From the NCBI GenBank assembly GCA_014529385.2, contig CM043948.1, positions 82,680,760-82,744,759 of the forward strand: a stretch of 64,000 bases of DNA, in the 5' to 3' direction. The position numbers were made by a program, and so were the translations under genes. This document shows, piece after piece, positions 22,680 through 33,961 of the stretch. The stretch is from Adiantum capillus-veneris. Taxonomy: Eukaryota; Streptophyta; Polypodiopsida; Polypodiales; Pteridaceae. Within the stretch, counting starts at the first letter, position 1. Every line of letters begins with the position of its first letter. The notes under the pieces are model-generated. The model worked only from the letters and a program-made list of their open reading frames with translations, made no database searches and was not told where the DNA came from.

Positions 22680-23520
22680 TCCCTAAAAATAATGTACTTT
22701 CATTGAGATAATTAGGTAAACTAATTATCTAAGGGTAACATAATTATCAAGGGTTCCCTAAGGTGTAATTAACCTCTGATAAATAACTCAAAGCATTTTG
22801 AATCAATTTTACTAATTTTCCCCTTTTGATTTGTCCTAAAAACAGAGTAATTCTGCTAAAGTAATTAGGTAAATTATTTATATGAGCTTGGAATAATTTT
22901 CACAAGTTTCATAACATATAATTAACCTTTGATAAATAACTCAAAGCATTTGGAATTAATTTGCTAATTTTCCCCTTTTAATTTGTCTTAAAAACAGAGC
23001 AATTCTGGTAAAGTAATTAGATAAATTAATTATCTGAGATTGACATAATTATCACGGATTTTTTAACATATAATTAGTCTTTGATAAATAACTCAAATCA
23101 TTTTGAATCAATTTGCTAATTTTGCCCTTTTAATGTGTCCTAAAAACAGAGTAATTCTGTCAAAGTAATTAGGTAAATTAATTATCTGAGCTTGACATAA
23201 TTATCACGGGTTCTCTAACATATAATTAACCTATAATAAATAACTCAAAGCATTTTGAATCAATTTGCTAAATTAACCTTTGATAAATAACTCAAATTTT
23301 TGAATCAATTTGCTAATTTTGCCCTTTTAATGTGTCCTAAAAACAGAGTAATTCTGTCAAAGTAATTAGGTAAATTAATTATCTGAGCTTGACATAATTA
23401 TCACGGGTTCTCTAACATATAATTAACCTATAATAAATAACTCAAATCATTTTGAATCAATTTACTAATTTCCCCTTTTTAATTTGTCCTTAAAACAGAG
23501 TAATTCTGTCTAATTGATTA
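22680..23520. repeat. 152-bp tandem repeats within the LTR
   Basis: Units carry AACAGAGTAATTCTG at about 22841, 22993, 23145, 23342 and 23494. Spacing is 152 bp except for one of 197, where about 45 bp are partly duplicated again. Each unit also has TAATTAGGTAAATTA, TTGACATAATTATCA and GATAAATAACTCAAA. The 5' LTR keeps only two such marks (about 31625 and 31777). Confidence 0.88.
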
Positions 23521-24463
23521 TAAAAATTACTCAAAAAACTATACGATAATTTTTCTCGCTTAACGACTGTCTAATGCAACTCTGATAATTATCTCAACTT
23601 AATCTAAACTTAATTAATATATTTCCCATTAATTTATGGTTAATTTGGATAATTTGAATCCTAATATGATGTAATCATTAATTATCTTGATAACCCTAAG
23701 CTTAATTACAACATTCAGCAGAGAATATTTAATTAAGAGAGGATTTATGAGTATACATAGGCCTAATCTTTAATTTATTAAGAAAATAGATTAATCTAGC
23801 TTTGCTAATTAAGAAGGATTAGGCTAATTACTGTTTAATTTAATCAACTAGAGCTTAATCTCTAGTGATTTCTGCGTAGCGATCTCTCTGGATGAGAGAG
23901 AGTGTGTCAAGGCTCCGAGTCTAAATTTTTATGAAGGAAAGGGGATCTTTTTATAGTTTTTCTGGGCCCCGGGCTGTTCCTGGCAGGTTTTGACACCCCA
24001 AGCAAGCCCCCAGCTTGAAGATGGCTCCAATTGCTGCCATATCATTATGTGGCAAGATCCCCCCAGCTCCACACTACCCCCATACCGTCCAGAATCGATT
24101 TTGGTTGATTTTACTGATTTCTAATTATGAAAATTGGAATATCAGTTAATTCTAGAACCTTAGGATAAGAAAGTCTTTGTTAATAATTATTACTGAAACC
24201 ATCCAATTTTTATTAACTAATTGAATTCCTAGTGTAACCTTCCAAGGCCTGTAACTTTTCCAATTTTTATCGGATTTTGATTCTGAAAATTACTAACAAT
24301 AGTAAAGCTCTGCTTATGATTCCAAAAAAACCAATATTAGCCATGATTGAATGCTTCAACAGTGGTTTTCAAGTTAATTTTACAAGCTTTGTACAATTTT
24401 TAAGGTTTCGGAAACTTGGAACCTTATAATCATCTCAACTTAAGGAATTGAGATGCCCTCATC

Positions 24464-25778
24464 TCAACCGAAATTGGGAAAATGTTTGCGAAGTGAGACT
24501 TCATCCTCCCAGGTGGCGTCTTCAGTGGGGTAGTCCTTCCATTTTACTAAATGTTCTTTGATAACTCTGTTTTGTAGACTCCTTTCCCTAGTGTCGAGAA
24601 TACAATCTGGTTGAAGTTCAAGAATTCCCTGCTTCTGCATCACAATCTGTTCGTCATCTAGAGTGTGATTTGGATTTGGGATGTAGGGTTTTAGAAGACT
24701 AATATGGAATACATTATGGACCTTGAGGTGCTCAGGCAATTTTAGTTTGTAGGCTTGATCACTGATTACTTTAATCACTTCATAAGGTCCACAATATCTG
24801 GGGCTTAGTTTTTTGTATTTTCCCAAGGATCAAGTGCTTCTCTTTGGTCGTACCCTTAGGAATACTTTATCCCCTTGTTTGAAAACTCGATCATACCGTT
24901 TTTTATCAGCATATTGTTTTTGGCGGTCCTTGGCTGCCTGAATGTCTTGTCTTATGGCTTTGGTTTGGGCATCCATCTCCTCCAACATTTGCTTTGAAGC
25001 TTCTACTATTGTAGTAGGGTCAGAAAAGTTAGGGGTGATATACATTCATGCCCATAAAGAGCATTAAATGGTGACATCCCAATGCTTTTATGAAAGGATG
25101 AGTTATAGGCGAATTCCACCAGAGGAAGAAATTGGATTCATTTCCGGGGTTCTGTACTACAATAGGCTCTGAGAATGTCTTCAATAACTTGATTCACTCT
25201 TTCTGTCTGGCCGTCTGTTTGAGGGTGATAGGATGTACTGAAACATAGCTGAGTACCTAAGGATTCAAATAAAGATTTCGAGAATTTTGAAGTGAATTTT
25301 GCATCTCTGTCACTACTATTATCTTAGGAAGTCCGTGTAATCTGAAGATCTCTTTAATAAAGAGACGGCTTATGTATGATGCAGTGTAAGTTGTTTTTAC
25401 AGGCATCAAATGGGATACTTTAGTCAGCATATCCACTACCACCATAATGGAGTCGTAACCCCCTTGAACAGTGGGAAGGCCTGTTACAAAGTCCATGCTA
25501 ATGAGTTCCCTTTTCATTTGAGGAATGTCCAGAGTTTGAAGGTTTCCTGGCATCATTACTCGTTCAGCCTTAATCCTTTGACAGGAAAGACATTGTCTGA
25601 TGTAGCGAAGTATATCTCCTTTCATTCCTGGCCAGAAATAGCTTTTTCTTATGGCATTAAGGGTCTTTGCATAACCAGTATGGCCGGCAACTGGAGCGTT
25701 GTGTCCTTCATAAGGGATTAACTCCTTTAATGTTGGATTCTTAGGAATGTAAAGCCGATACTTATAATAGAGAAGCAC
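24464..25778 (-). pseudogene. Chromovirus integrase with chromodomain
   Basis: Reading on the minus strand from 25778: HNAPVAGHTGYAKTLN and CLSCQRIKAE form the HHCC domain, then ELISMDFVTGLPTVQGGYDS (first Asp). A frameshift near 25310 follows, then degenerate [15 protein letters not shown] (catalytic Glu region, about 25210). The GPY region reads YCGPYEVIKVISDQAYKLKL and the C-terminal chromodomain EHLVKWKDYPTEDATWEDE (24580-24500). Chromodomains of this type are thought to guide integration to marked chromatin. A stop at about 24829 and the frameshift break the protein. Confidence 0.9.
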
Positions 25779-26340
25779 ATCCTGAAGTAAATAATCCTTG
25801 ATTCTATCTTTCTCTTTCTCTTTTAGGTCCTGTTGATTGATAACCTGTAGAAGTTTTTGATAATCCTTATCTTCCAGGGAAGCTTCCTTAACCTTGTTTA
25901 GGATTGGATTGTCGACTGTGGAAATAGCCCCAAGAAAGCTTCCTTAACCTTGTTTAGGATTGGATTGTCGACTGTGGAAATAGCCCCAAGAAAACCTTAC
26001 GGCTAAGAGCGTTAGTAACCACATTCTCTTTCCCTGGTTTATATTTTATTTCAAAGTCATATTCCTATAAGAGTTCTATCCATCTTCTCTGCCTCATGTT
26101 GAGTGTTGCTTGTGAGAAAATCCATTTTAAACTCTGATGATCGGTGATTAACTGGAACTTCCCTCCTAGAAGATAGTGCCTCCAGAGTTTTAGAGCATGG
26201 ATGACACCTAGGAGTTCCAGATCATGAATTGGATAATTCAGCTCGTGGATTCTTAATTTTCGAGAAGTAAAGGCGACTGGTCTGCCTTCTTGGTTTAAAA
26301 CTCCTCCAATAGCAAGACCGCTGGCATCTGTTACTACTTC
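25779..26340 (-). pseudogene. Chromovirus RNase H and connector
   Basis: One base out of frame from the RT ORF it reads [48 protein letters not shown] and RRWIELL, a stop, then EYDFEIKYKPGKENVVTNAL, the full RNase H pattern. Just beyond, 25881-25992 holds a 56-bp exact-looking tandem duplication, not a multiple of three, which disturbs the frame between RNase H and integrase. Confidence 0.88.
25881..25992. repeat. 56-bp tandem duplication in pol
   Basis: AGCTTCCTTAACCTTGTTTA at 25881 recurs at 25937 with no difference seen across the 56 bp, so it arose recently compared with other damage in the element. Confidence 0.92.
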
Positions 26341-27551
26341 AAACTCAGAGTGAAGTCAGGAAGTTTGAGTACAGGGACTGATGTGAGATTTTGTTTTAGT
26401 TTGAGGAAACAATCCTCCTGTTCTTTTTCCCATGTAAGTTGGGCTGTCTTTTTAAGTAGCTGTGTCAAGGGTGCGGCGATGACTACATAATCTTTGACGA
26501 AGATTCTATACCATCCTGTAATGCCCAAAAATCCCTGAATCTCACTGACCGTTTTGGGTTGTGGCCAGTCTAATATATCTTTAATCTTTGCGGGGTCTAC
26601 TGAAATTCCTTCAGGGTTTATTATAAAACCAAGATAACTAACTTTGGGCGTGAAAAACACACATTTACTCATCTTGGCATATAATTGATGTTGGCGTAGA
26701 AGATGAAGTACTTTACGTACATGGCCTTCATGCTCCTTTTCATCCTTGGAATATACCAAGATATCGTAGAAAAACACCAACACAAAATCATCCAAATATT
26801 CTCTGAATATATCCTGCATGAGACGGGTAAAAGTAGCTGGAGCATTCGTAAGACCAAAAGGCATCACGATGAACTCATAATGTCCATTCCGGGTGTTGAA
26901 AGCAGTTTTGTAAATATCTGCCTCCTTAATCCAGATTTGATGGTAACCTGATCTGAGATCAATTTTTGTGAATACCTTGGCTCCGTGTAATCTATCAAGC
27001 AATTCATCGATGCGAGGAATAGGGTACTTATTCTTTACCGATACCTGGTTAAGTCCCCTATAATCGATGCAGAGACGTAAAGATCCATCCTTCTTCTTTT
27101 GGAATATAACAGGCGCTCCCCAAGGTGAAATGCTTGGTCTTATGAATCCCTCAATAAGCTGACGAAGCTGTTCTTTTAATTTAATAGCTTCAAGGAGGGA
27201 CATTTTGTAGGGTCTTTTTGAAATTGGTTCACTACCTGGAAAGGTTTCTATTTCGTGGTCTATATCCCTTGGAGGAGGTAAATTTGAGAGATCTTTCGGA
27301 AATATATCTGAAAATTCCTTAAGCCATTCTGGAGTTGTGTTGTCCCTTAAATCATCTGCCTTATTAAGTTTTACTACAAGGATCTGTTGCCCCTTATGCA
27401 ACCCCTTCAGAAGTCGACTAGCCTTGACTAAATGAGCCTTAGGCTTTCCATTTGATCCTTGTACTAATATTTCTTCACCTAAGTAATTTTTGAAGGCTAA
27501 GTTCCCTTGAGCACAGTGAATTTGGGCTTGATTTTTTATTAACCAATCCAT
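26334..27551 (-). pseudogene. Chromovirus reverse transcriptase
   Basis: A 405-codon frame with the end of protease ([10 protein letters not shown]), then [81 protein letters not shown] and [15 protein letters not shown]. The catalytic box reads FFYDILVYS where family members have an Asp-Asp pair, so one of the two catalytic aspartates is replaced by Tyr. The frame stops at 26334 at the RNase H border through a one-base shift. Confidence 0.92.
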
Positions 27552-28132
27552 TCCTAGAATACCATCATAGATTCCTACTGGTAGAGTCCGAAAGTAAGAT
27601 GAAGTCAGGGTTCCCCCTAGTCAAACTCAACTTCCCCAGCTATAAATTGAGATAGAACCTCTTTTCCATTTTCTAGTTCTACCACTAATTTCTTGGTGAG
27701 ATATTGGCTCAATTTACGTTTCCTTAAACATTTAGGGGAGAGAAAAGAGTGTGTGTTGCCACAATCTATAAGTAGTTCAAATTTTTCACCTTCTCTGTTT
27801 GCAGTGGTTTGGATGACAGCATACTGTTGCCGAGCTCCAGGGTTATCAATGGCGGCAAAAAGAGTAGTAGCTCTTTCATCTTCCTCATCCAGCAAGGTAG
27901 GCTCTCCTACTGCATCATAAGCTCTGGCTCTTCTACCTCTTCCTCTGCCTCGTCCTCTATTTCCTCTACCTCTTTGATCATTTCCTTGTCCTATTTGAGT
28001 CTGAGGAGTGGTTCCGTTAGCAACTTGGGGATTTTTCCCCCCAGGACATGGACTCCTGTAGTGCCCCATTCTATTGCATCCATAGCATCTGATATTTGGA
28101 AAAGTCTTCTCTATAGTGGCTGCAGCTGACAC
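27552..28132 (-). pseudogene. Chromovirus zinc knuckle and protease
   Basis: The frame reads IRCYGCNRMGHYRSPC (zinc knuckle, about 28090), a Gly/Arg-rich run (RGRGNRGRGRGRGRR), then ATTLFAAIDN and FELLIDCGNTHSFLSPKC, the protease active site with D-C-G as in related chromoviruses. It frameshifts at about 27617. The rest ([16 protein letters not shown]) joins the RT frame. It is in frame with gag upstream apart from a TGA at 28139-28141. Confidence 0.88.
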
Positions 28133-28138
28133 TGCCCT

Positions 28139-28762
28139 TCATTGGTTTCCTTGGTTATAATTTCCCCTTGCTCTTCCTCTAAAGTTATTGTAGTTGTAAT
28201 AGCTCCTGGCAGGGGGGTTTCCTTCAGCTGCAAGTGGTTTAGCTCTTAGAAGAGTATCTTGAATTGAGATGGGTCTCATAGCTTCCAAGCTGGTACTTAA
28301 AGGTTTGTTTAGACCCTGATAGAAACAAGCAATATGTTGTTCCATAGTCATTGGTGGTGCGTAACGTCGTAAAGACACATATTTGGTGTAGTACTCTTCC
28401 AAAGTAAGCCCTAACTGTTTGAGGCCGAAGAATTCATTCATTTTAATAGCTTGGTGAGCTGGAGGAAGATATCTTTCTTTCACTCCCTGCTTCATTCTTT
28501 CCTAGGAGGGACTAATGGAAGGGTTATCTCTACAGTATTGTTTCCACCAGAGTTTGGCATCTCTAGTGAGTCGAAACATTCCTAACATTGCCTGATTTCT
28601 CGACGCAGTTCCTGCTGCCAAGAAATAATCATCCATGGCGTCGAGCCAGGCTTCGGCATCACGTTCTAAGTTGGTTCCTTCTCCCTTGAAAGTTGGGAGT
28701 TGAACTTGTTTTAAGAGTAGTTTCTTTTCCTGGGTGGGAGTATAGAGACTTTTTGCATTTTC
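28139..28762 (-). pseudogene. Chromovirus gag body
   Basis: The minus-strand frame opens at an acceptor-like ATTAAACTCAG/GAAAAT (exon base 28762) with no good ATG nearby. It reads QVQLPTFKGEGTNLERDAEA, WLDAMDDYFLAAGT, FRLTRDAKLWWKQYC, a TAG at 28504-28502 where a Trp is usual, then EEYYTKYVSLRRYAPP and CFYQGLNKPLSTSLEAMRP. This is the Retrotrans_gag domain. The missing start codon is explained if the protein begins in the LTR leader exon (30841-30680), whose donor is in the same phase. Confidence 0.85.
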
Positions 28763-28991
28763 CTGAGTTTAATGAAAATCATTTAGTTATTACACTACTT
28801 TTGTTTTATCATGTAAGTTTTCTAATCTATATACTTTTAAAACAATGAAAACATAAATCTGACAATAATTATCACCATCTCAATTTAACTACACAAGCAT
28901 GTCATAAAACCATGGTATATACAAGGGTTAATACAACACTGACTCAAACTATGTACAAGATGGACTCATGCTATATACAATGTGTAACTCT

Positions 28992-29462
28992 CTAAATCAA
29001 CATCCTCTTCACCACTGGTGGGTCTGACAGGGGATCAAAAAATATGACATCTTTTGGTCCCCTAAATTTTGGGCCTACCCTCATGGGCCTGATCCTACCT
29101 TGGTATATTACTTTGGCTACCTGATCATATCCCCACTGATTTTGTGAAACTTCTACCCCATCTATAATAATGGTATGATCTGGATCTTCAGTCCCACTAA
29201 AAAAGAAAACTTCGATGGTCCGAAGTGTTTCTGCCCACTTGAGTCTTTTCAGATTGAGTGCCAACCCTTCTACCTGTCCCGCATCAATCAGGAAAATTGC
29301 GCCAAACTGTGACCAGCTGATTCCCCATATAGGAGGAGGGGAAAACATTACATCTAACAATTGCATAATGCTCTTGCGAAGTACAAAGTTATTGGAGCTG
29401 CAAGCAGCCTCGAACATGATGTTGAAAATCACAAACTTTTGGTAAGCTTGGCAGATATTTTC
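28992..29462 (-). CDS. Extra ORF between PBS and gag
   Basis: An open frame of 156 codons runs from an acceptor-like CTATCAATACAG/GAAAAT (exon base 29462) to a stop at 28992. It has no convincing ATG at its start. It reads ENICQAYQKFVIFNIMFEAA, then PPPIWGISWSQFGAIFLIDA, EVFFFSGTEDPDHTIIIDG and RVGPKFRGPKDVIFFDPLSD. I recognise no family. It lies in the region that would be intronic for gag, and its phase equals that of the LTR leader exon and of gag, so it may be an alternative second exon encoding a separate accessory protein. No stop or frameshift is seen in it although gag and pol are damaged. Confidence 0.5.
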   Translation of the reverse strand, partial: ENICQAYQKFVIFNIMFEAACSSNNFVLRKSIMQLLDVMFSPPPIWGISWSQFGAIFLIDAGQVEGLALNLKRLKWAETLRTIEVFFFSGTEDPDHTIIIDGVEVSQNQWGYDQVAKVIYQGRIRPMRVGPKFRGPKDVIFFDPLSDPPVVKRMLI

Positions 29463-29576
29463 CTGTATTGATAGAAAATTCTCATTTCACAATATACTAT
29501 AATTAAAAAATGCAATATAACTTGTGCCTATTTTTTCAACTTTCACCCTCCTAAGGTCAGGACCTTATTAAACCAT

Positions 29577-29588
29577 GCTCTGATACCA
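29577..29588 (-). other. Primer binding site, chromovirus
   Basis: The minus strand reads TGGTATCAGAGC two bases inside the 5' LTR (29591-32711), the initiator tRNA-Met site. Confidence 0.93.
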
Positions 29589-30679
29589 CTTGTACGGTCC
29601 CCAATCCCACCGACACCAAAAACGGGATGGGACCATTGACAGGTCTCTAGGCCTACTAAAGTCAGAGTCCTTAAACAAGAAAATTTCCAGGGAATTCACC
29701 CTTACCATTGACAATGGTTTAGGTTTATAGCCCTAGAAAGAGACCTAGTCCTGTCTCGCAGTGGAAACGGGACTAAATAAAAATTTATTCCGGCCCTATA
29801 ACTTCGTCATTTAGATTATGGTTTCCTTAGCCAACGCTTTTTTCCCCCTAACATATGTGAGGGCACAGCCGTTGGTGGATTCCTCTTCCAAGTGAAGAAG
29901 TTTCTAAACGTTTTAGTGCGTGGGAATGGATAGTTACCTGACTAATCACGTCCACCCGCCCATGATTGACAACCTTAGTCAATCCCCACTTACCACCCCG
30001 CACTCACACATGATTTCTGTGTTGTTTAATTACTACTATATTCTTTTCACAATTAAAACGATGATTCCTTTTAACTTTCACAACTGCATTTCATTAAGAC
30101 AACCTTTGAAACCAGTATTGAAGACATTCTTTCAGCAAACAAACATCTTTAGACTTAAGACAAGGTACTGTCATTCTGAAGTATCTCTCAAGACCACATA
30201 TACAAGGGTGAAAAAACGGCACCCATTCCTTATTTATAAAAACCGGGGTGGAAAAAGCCATCACCCAAAGTTCGTGCGCCCATACGCCAACCGGCTGCCC
30301 ATACAACTGGGCGGTTCCTCTAGGATAAACTTGAAAGTAATATTCACAAACATAAACAAGCACGGGGTAAAGACTCCACACGTGCTGAGGAAACCGACTC
30401 ATCCATGATGGTATCGCGATCATTACTTATTACCTGGAGTAAAATATTTCCAAGGAATCAAAGGTGTCTTGAGACAAGCTGTGTTAAGGATGGTCAAACA
30501 TTTCTTTCCTAGATCAATCAGTCATAACCCAATCATTTCTTTCCTATTTACGATCATTGCTCGTTGGTTTCGTGGAAGTTACCTTTCATTTATAGTCAGT
30601 TTATCCTTCCTAACCTTTCGTATGCAATGTTAACTTAAAAATGAACTTTAAAAGATTTGTGAACAAAATAGAAATGCAC

Positions 30680-30841
30680 CTGGGACTACTCGTCCATGTG
30701 CTGTTGGGCGGGAGCCCGTAGACTTTCCTCTGTTGGCCTATGGCTAGGCCCAGCCTCATGGCCAGTAGTGTCCTTGTTTCTTTTGTTGCTAACATCCTCT
30801 TCCTCGGTAAGAGGATTTCCCCTGGTTCTCTTTGGAGCCAT
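30680..30841 (-). other. Putative Gag leader exon inside the 5' LTR
   Basis: Starts at ATG (30841) about 1.4 kb downstream of the TATA-like box. It encodes 54 codons starting MAPKRTRGNPLTEEED and ending at CAG/GTGCATTT (donor GT at 30679-30678). Codon 52 is TAG here and CAG in the 3' LTR copy, so this provirus could not make the full leader. The donor falls between codons, matching the acceptors at 29462 and 28762. Confidence 0.55.
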
Positions 30842-32230
30842 GTCGGCAGCCTTATAAAAAGACTTAATCGATTAGATGTTTAATTGAATAATCTTTTTTT
30901 TTCTTTTTCTTTAAAAACCCAAAAATAAGGATTTTTGGAGTAAGTAGATATCCTTGATAGTTAGTTTGATGAGATATTCCTCATGTAAATTCTTTACGCT
31001 ATAAGTAATTTCCCATAATTACCATTTAATTTGGGAAGCCCTTAAACTAAGTTTATCCTTAATCTATATTCCATTTTAGCCTTAGTAAATTATAAATTTC
31101 TATCGGCTAATGGATTACTCACCCTAAATTGTAATTGAATACGTTTCCCTCCTATACTTATGGTCTAATTTAGGCAGAATTTTAGTGATAGTAATTTGTT
31201 ATACCAACCATTTATGTTGAGGTAAATTTTCCACCCTTCAATAGTAATTTTGGACCTCAGGTATTTTTTTGGTAATTAGATAAATTAATTTACTAATTTC
31301 CTTTCTCTATTTTATACGCAAAATCGGTTACTTTTATTGAACATAAATATCTAAACTATTTATCCAAGGTTTGGATATTTATCACAGATTCCTCAAGGTG
31401 TGTTCTACCTCTGATATTTATATCAAAAGTTTTTGGATTATATTACTATATTTACCCTTTTATTTTCCCCTAAAAATAATATACTTTCACTAAGATAATT
31501 AGATAAACTAATTATGTGATAGTAACATAATTATCATAGGTTTCCTAAGGTGTAATTAACCACTGATAAATTACTCAAAGCATTTTGAATCAATTGCTAA
31601 TTTCACCCATTTAATTTGTCCTAAAAACAGAGTAATTCTGCTAAAGTAATTAGGTAAATTATTTATCTGAGCTTGACATAATTATCATGGGTTCCCTAGC
31701 ATATAATAACCTCTGATAAATAACTCAAATCATTTTTAATCAATTTACTAATTTCTCCATTTTAATTTGTCCTAAAAACAGAGTAATTCTGCCTAATTAA
31801 TTATAAAATTACTCAAAAAATTATACGGAAATTTTTATAGCTTAATGATTGTCTAATGCAGTTCTGATAATTATCTCAACTTAATCTAAACTTTATTAAT
31901 ATATTTTCCATTAATTTATGATTAATTTGGATAATTTCAGTCCTAATATGATGTAATCATTAATTATCTTAATAACCCTAAGATTAAGTACAACATTCAG
32001 CGAGAATATTTAATTAAGAGAGGATTTATGAGTATACATAGGCATAATCTTTAATTTATTAAGAATATAGATTAATGTAACCTTGTTAATTAAGAAGGAT
32101 TAGGCTAATTACCGTTTAATTTAATCAACTAGAGCTTAATCTCTAGTGATTTCTGCGTAGCGCTCTCTCTAGATGAGAGAGAGAGTGTGTCAAGGCTCTG
32201 AGTCTAAATTTTTATGAAGGAAAGGGGGTC

Positions 32231-32240
32231 TTTTTATAGT
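32231..32240 (-). promoter_or_regulatory. TATA-like box of the chromovirus LTR
   Basis: The minus strand reads AAACTATAAAAAGACC. The same site is kept in the 3' LTR near 23950. It lies about 470 bp from the LTR edge, a normal U3 distance. Confidence 0.55.
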
Positions 32241-32716
32241 TTTTCTGGGCCCCGGGCTGTTCGTGGCAGGTTTTGACACCCCAAGCAGGCCCCCAGCTTG
32301 AAGAAGGCGCCAATTGCGGCTATATCAGTCTCTGGCAGGTTCCCCCCAACTCCACACTACCCCCATACCTTCCAGAATCGATTTTGGTAGATTTTACTGA
32401 TTTCTAATGATGAAAATTGGAATATTAGTTAATTCTAGAACCTTAGGATAAGAAAGTCTTTGTTAATAATTATTACTGAAACCATCCAATTTTTATTAAC
32501 TAATTGAATTCCTAGTGTAACCTTCAAGGGCCTATAACTTTTCCATTTTTTATCGAATTCTAATTCTAAAAATTACTAACCATAATAAAGCTCTGCTTAT
32601 GATTCCAAAAATACCAATATTAGCCACGATTGAATCCTTCAACAGTGGTTTTCAAGTTAATTTTACAAGCTTTGTACAATTTTTAAGGTTTCGGAAACTG
32701 GAAACCTTACATTGCT

Positions 32717-32933
32717 CTTTGGAAGACAGCATCCGAAAGCCTTGATATCAGAAACCCTCGAGTTAATTACTCAAGACCCAGCTCTTGCACAGCATAGTGG
32801 TTTGAATTGCATTGATCTTCAAAGCATGGTAGAGCCAACCACAGCTATGTATAAGACACGATTGTTCAACCCATGCATACAGTCGTCGTGGAGTACGCCA
32901 TCTAGAAGGGATGGAAGGGCACTAAGTAATTAA
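32717..32933 (+). pseudogene. Tail of the gypsy C-terminal ORF
   Basis: After one TSD copy is discounted, LQDLLF continues in phase from 20743 into FGRQHPKALISETLELITQD and ends with SRRDGRALSN and a stop at 32933. It is the extreme C-terminus of the post-integrase extension at 19498-20743. No domain is recognised. A purine-rich run (GAAGAGGGAGGAAAAAG near 32945) could be the polypurine tract of that element. Confidence 0.65.
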
Positions 32934-33961
32934 GGACAATGTTTGAAGAGGGAGGAAAAAGTTCGATGGAAAAATGGAGAACACGATGGTGATCAGAAAG
33001 ACAAGGTGAACAAGCACAAAAATTTTCAATGAAATTGGAAGATGGAAGTGGAAGCCTAAATTAGGCGGCCAGACGTACTTTTGCAAAACTCTTGCAGAAT
33101 GAGCTATAGGAATCCGATCGGGGAAATTTTTGAGTCTAACATAGATTTCACGGCCTAGTAGGACTAACGGGGGAATCTGGGAAAAAATGGTTCGGAAAGT
33201 CCGGGTATAGATATCCCAACTAGGCTAAAACAGCCTCATTTCCACTTGTTACCTTTGCAGAGAGGGCTTTTCGACCTCTTTCACGCGTACTTTTCGGAGT
33301 CTACAGTTGCCCTTTTTCAGCGCTGTCTCACACGAGACATGAGGGGTAAGTTCTTTACTCATCAATGATCCATTTGTACGGCCGATAGCTAGTCTAAACC
33401 CCTAGAAAAAACCCTAGAATCCGAGCAGTGCACGAAGACCTACGATCAAAAACTGACCATAGCGGCATGTCAGCTTGACCAAATCAGATGGGATTTGAAC
33501 TATAGCATCCCCTAACATAATAGAACCTTCCAATAGAAAAGCTAGGTTTTTGGCAAATGCCAGAATTTGGTTCTGACTCCATAGACAGCTTGCCTACGAG
33601 GTATATATACAATGTATATGATTGGTTTCGTGAAATCAATCAAGCAAAGCCCTCGAAAAGTAGAAATGGCTTGAAGGCTACAAAGCGTCAAATTCGACAT
33701 GCGAGGTCAAACTGACTCCAAATGAGCCAGAATTGGACGAGTTGCTTAACGACTATGTTGCGGACAAGTCCAAAACCTTACAAGTGACAAACCAACTCAA
33801 CAGGCAGTGTAGTCACAGAAATCGATGATTTCAGAGTCGAGAAAGCACAAAGTGATGCCGACAAGACCAAACTTGACCAAATTCAATTTAAAACTTATTT
33901 TAGGTGTATAGAATGTGTTTAGGTCTAAATTTTTTAGTTTTGCAAGAAAATTGTGACGGCT
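32934..33961. other. Non-coding stretch, possible gypsy LTR remnant
   Basis: No coding domain is seen. A TATATATACAATGTATA run lies near 33602-33618. The stretch follows a possible polypurine tract, so it may hold the decayed 3' LTR of the gypsy element, but I could not find a partner LTR or TG/CA borders. Confidence 0.3.

Larger units (their letters stand above)
20744..24428 (-). repeat. 3' LTR of the chromovirus (3,685 bp)
   Basis: Begins TGTAAGGTCCCC and ends AACCTTATA, against AACCTTACA in the 5' copy, so the terminal TG on the minus strand has decayed. It is 564 bp longer than the 5' LTR, mainly from extra copies of an internal tandem unit at 22680-23520. A TATA-like CTATAAAAAG lies on the minus strand near 23950-23960. 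Confidence 0.92.
20744..32711 (-). mobile_element. Complete chromovirus (Ty3/gypsy) with 3-kb LTRs
   Basis: An 11,968-bp element flanked by a perfect TSD, TTGCT, at 20739-20743 and 32712-32716. LTRs are 20744-24428 (3' copy) and 29591-32711 (5' copy). The internal region on the minus strand encodes gag, protease, RT, RNase H, integrase and a chromodomain, which places it among chromoviruses, most like the long-LTR Tekay/Del group by size. It is inactive: nonsense codons in gag, a substituted catalytic residue in RT, a 56-bp duplication near RNase H and frameshifts in protease and integrase. It inserted into the C-terminal frame of the older gypsy element. Confidence 0.95.
29591..32711 (-). 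repeat. 5' LTR of the chromovirus (3,121 bp)
   Basis: Begins TGTACGGTCCCC beside the PBS and ends AACCTTACA beside the TSD. It is colinear with 20744-24428 but lacks about three 152-bp units. The promoter side is near 32711. The TATA-like box is at 32231-32240 and the leader exon at 30841-30680. Confidence 0.93.

Noticed and set aside
32934-33960. 3' LTR of the plus-strand gypsy as a defined feature
   Set aside because: A purine-rich run precedes it, but no TG/CA borders, TSD or partner LTR could be found.
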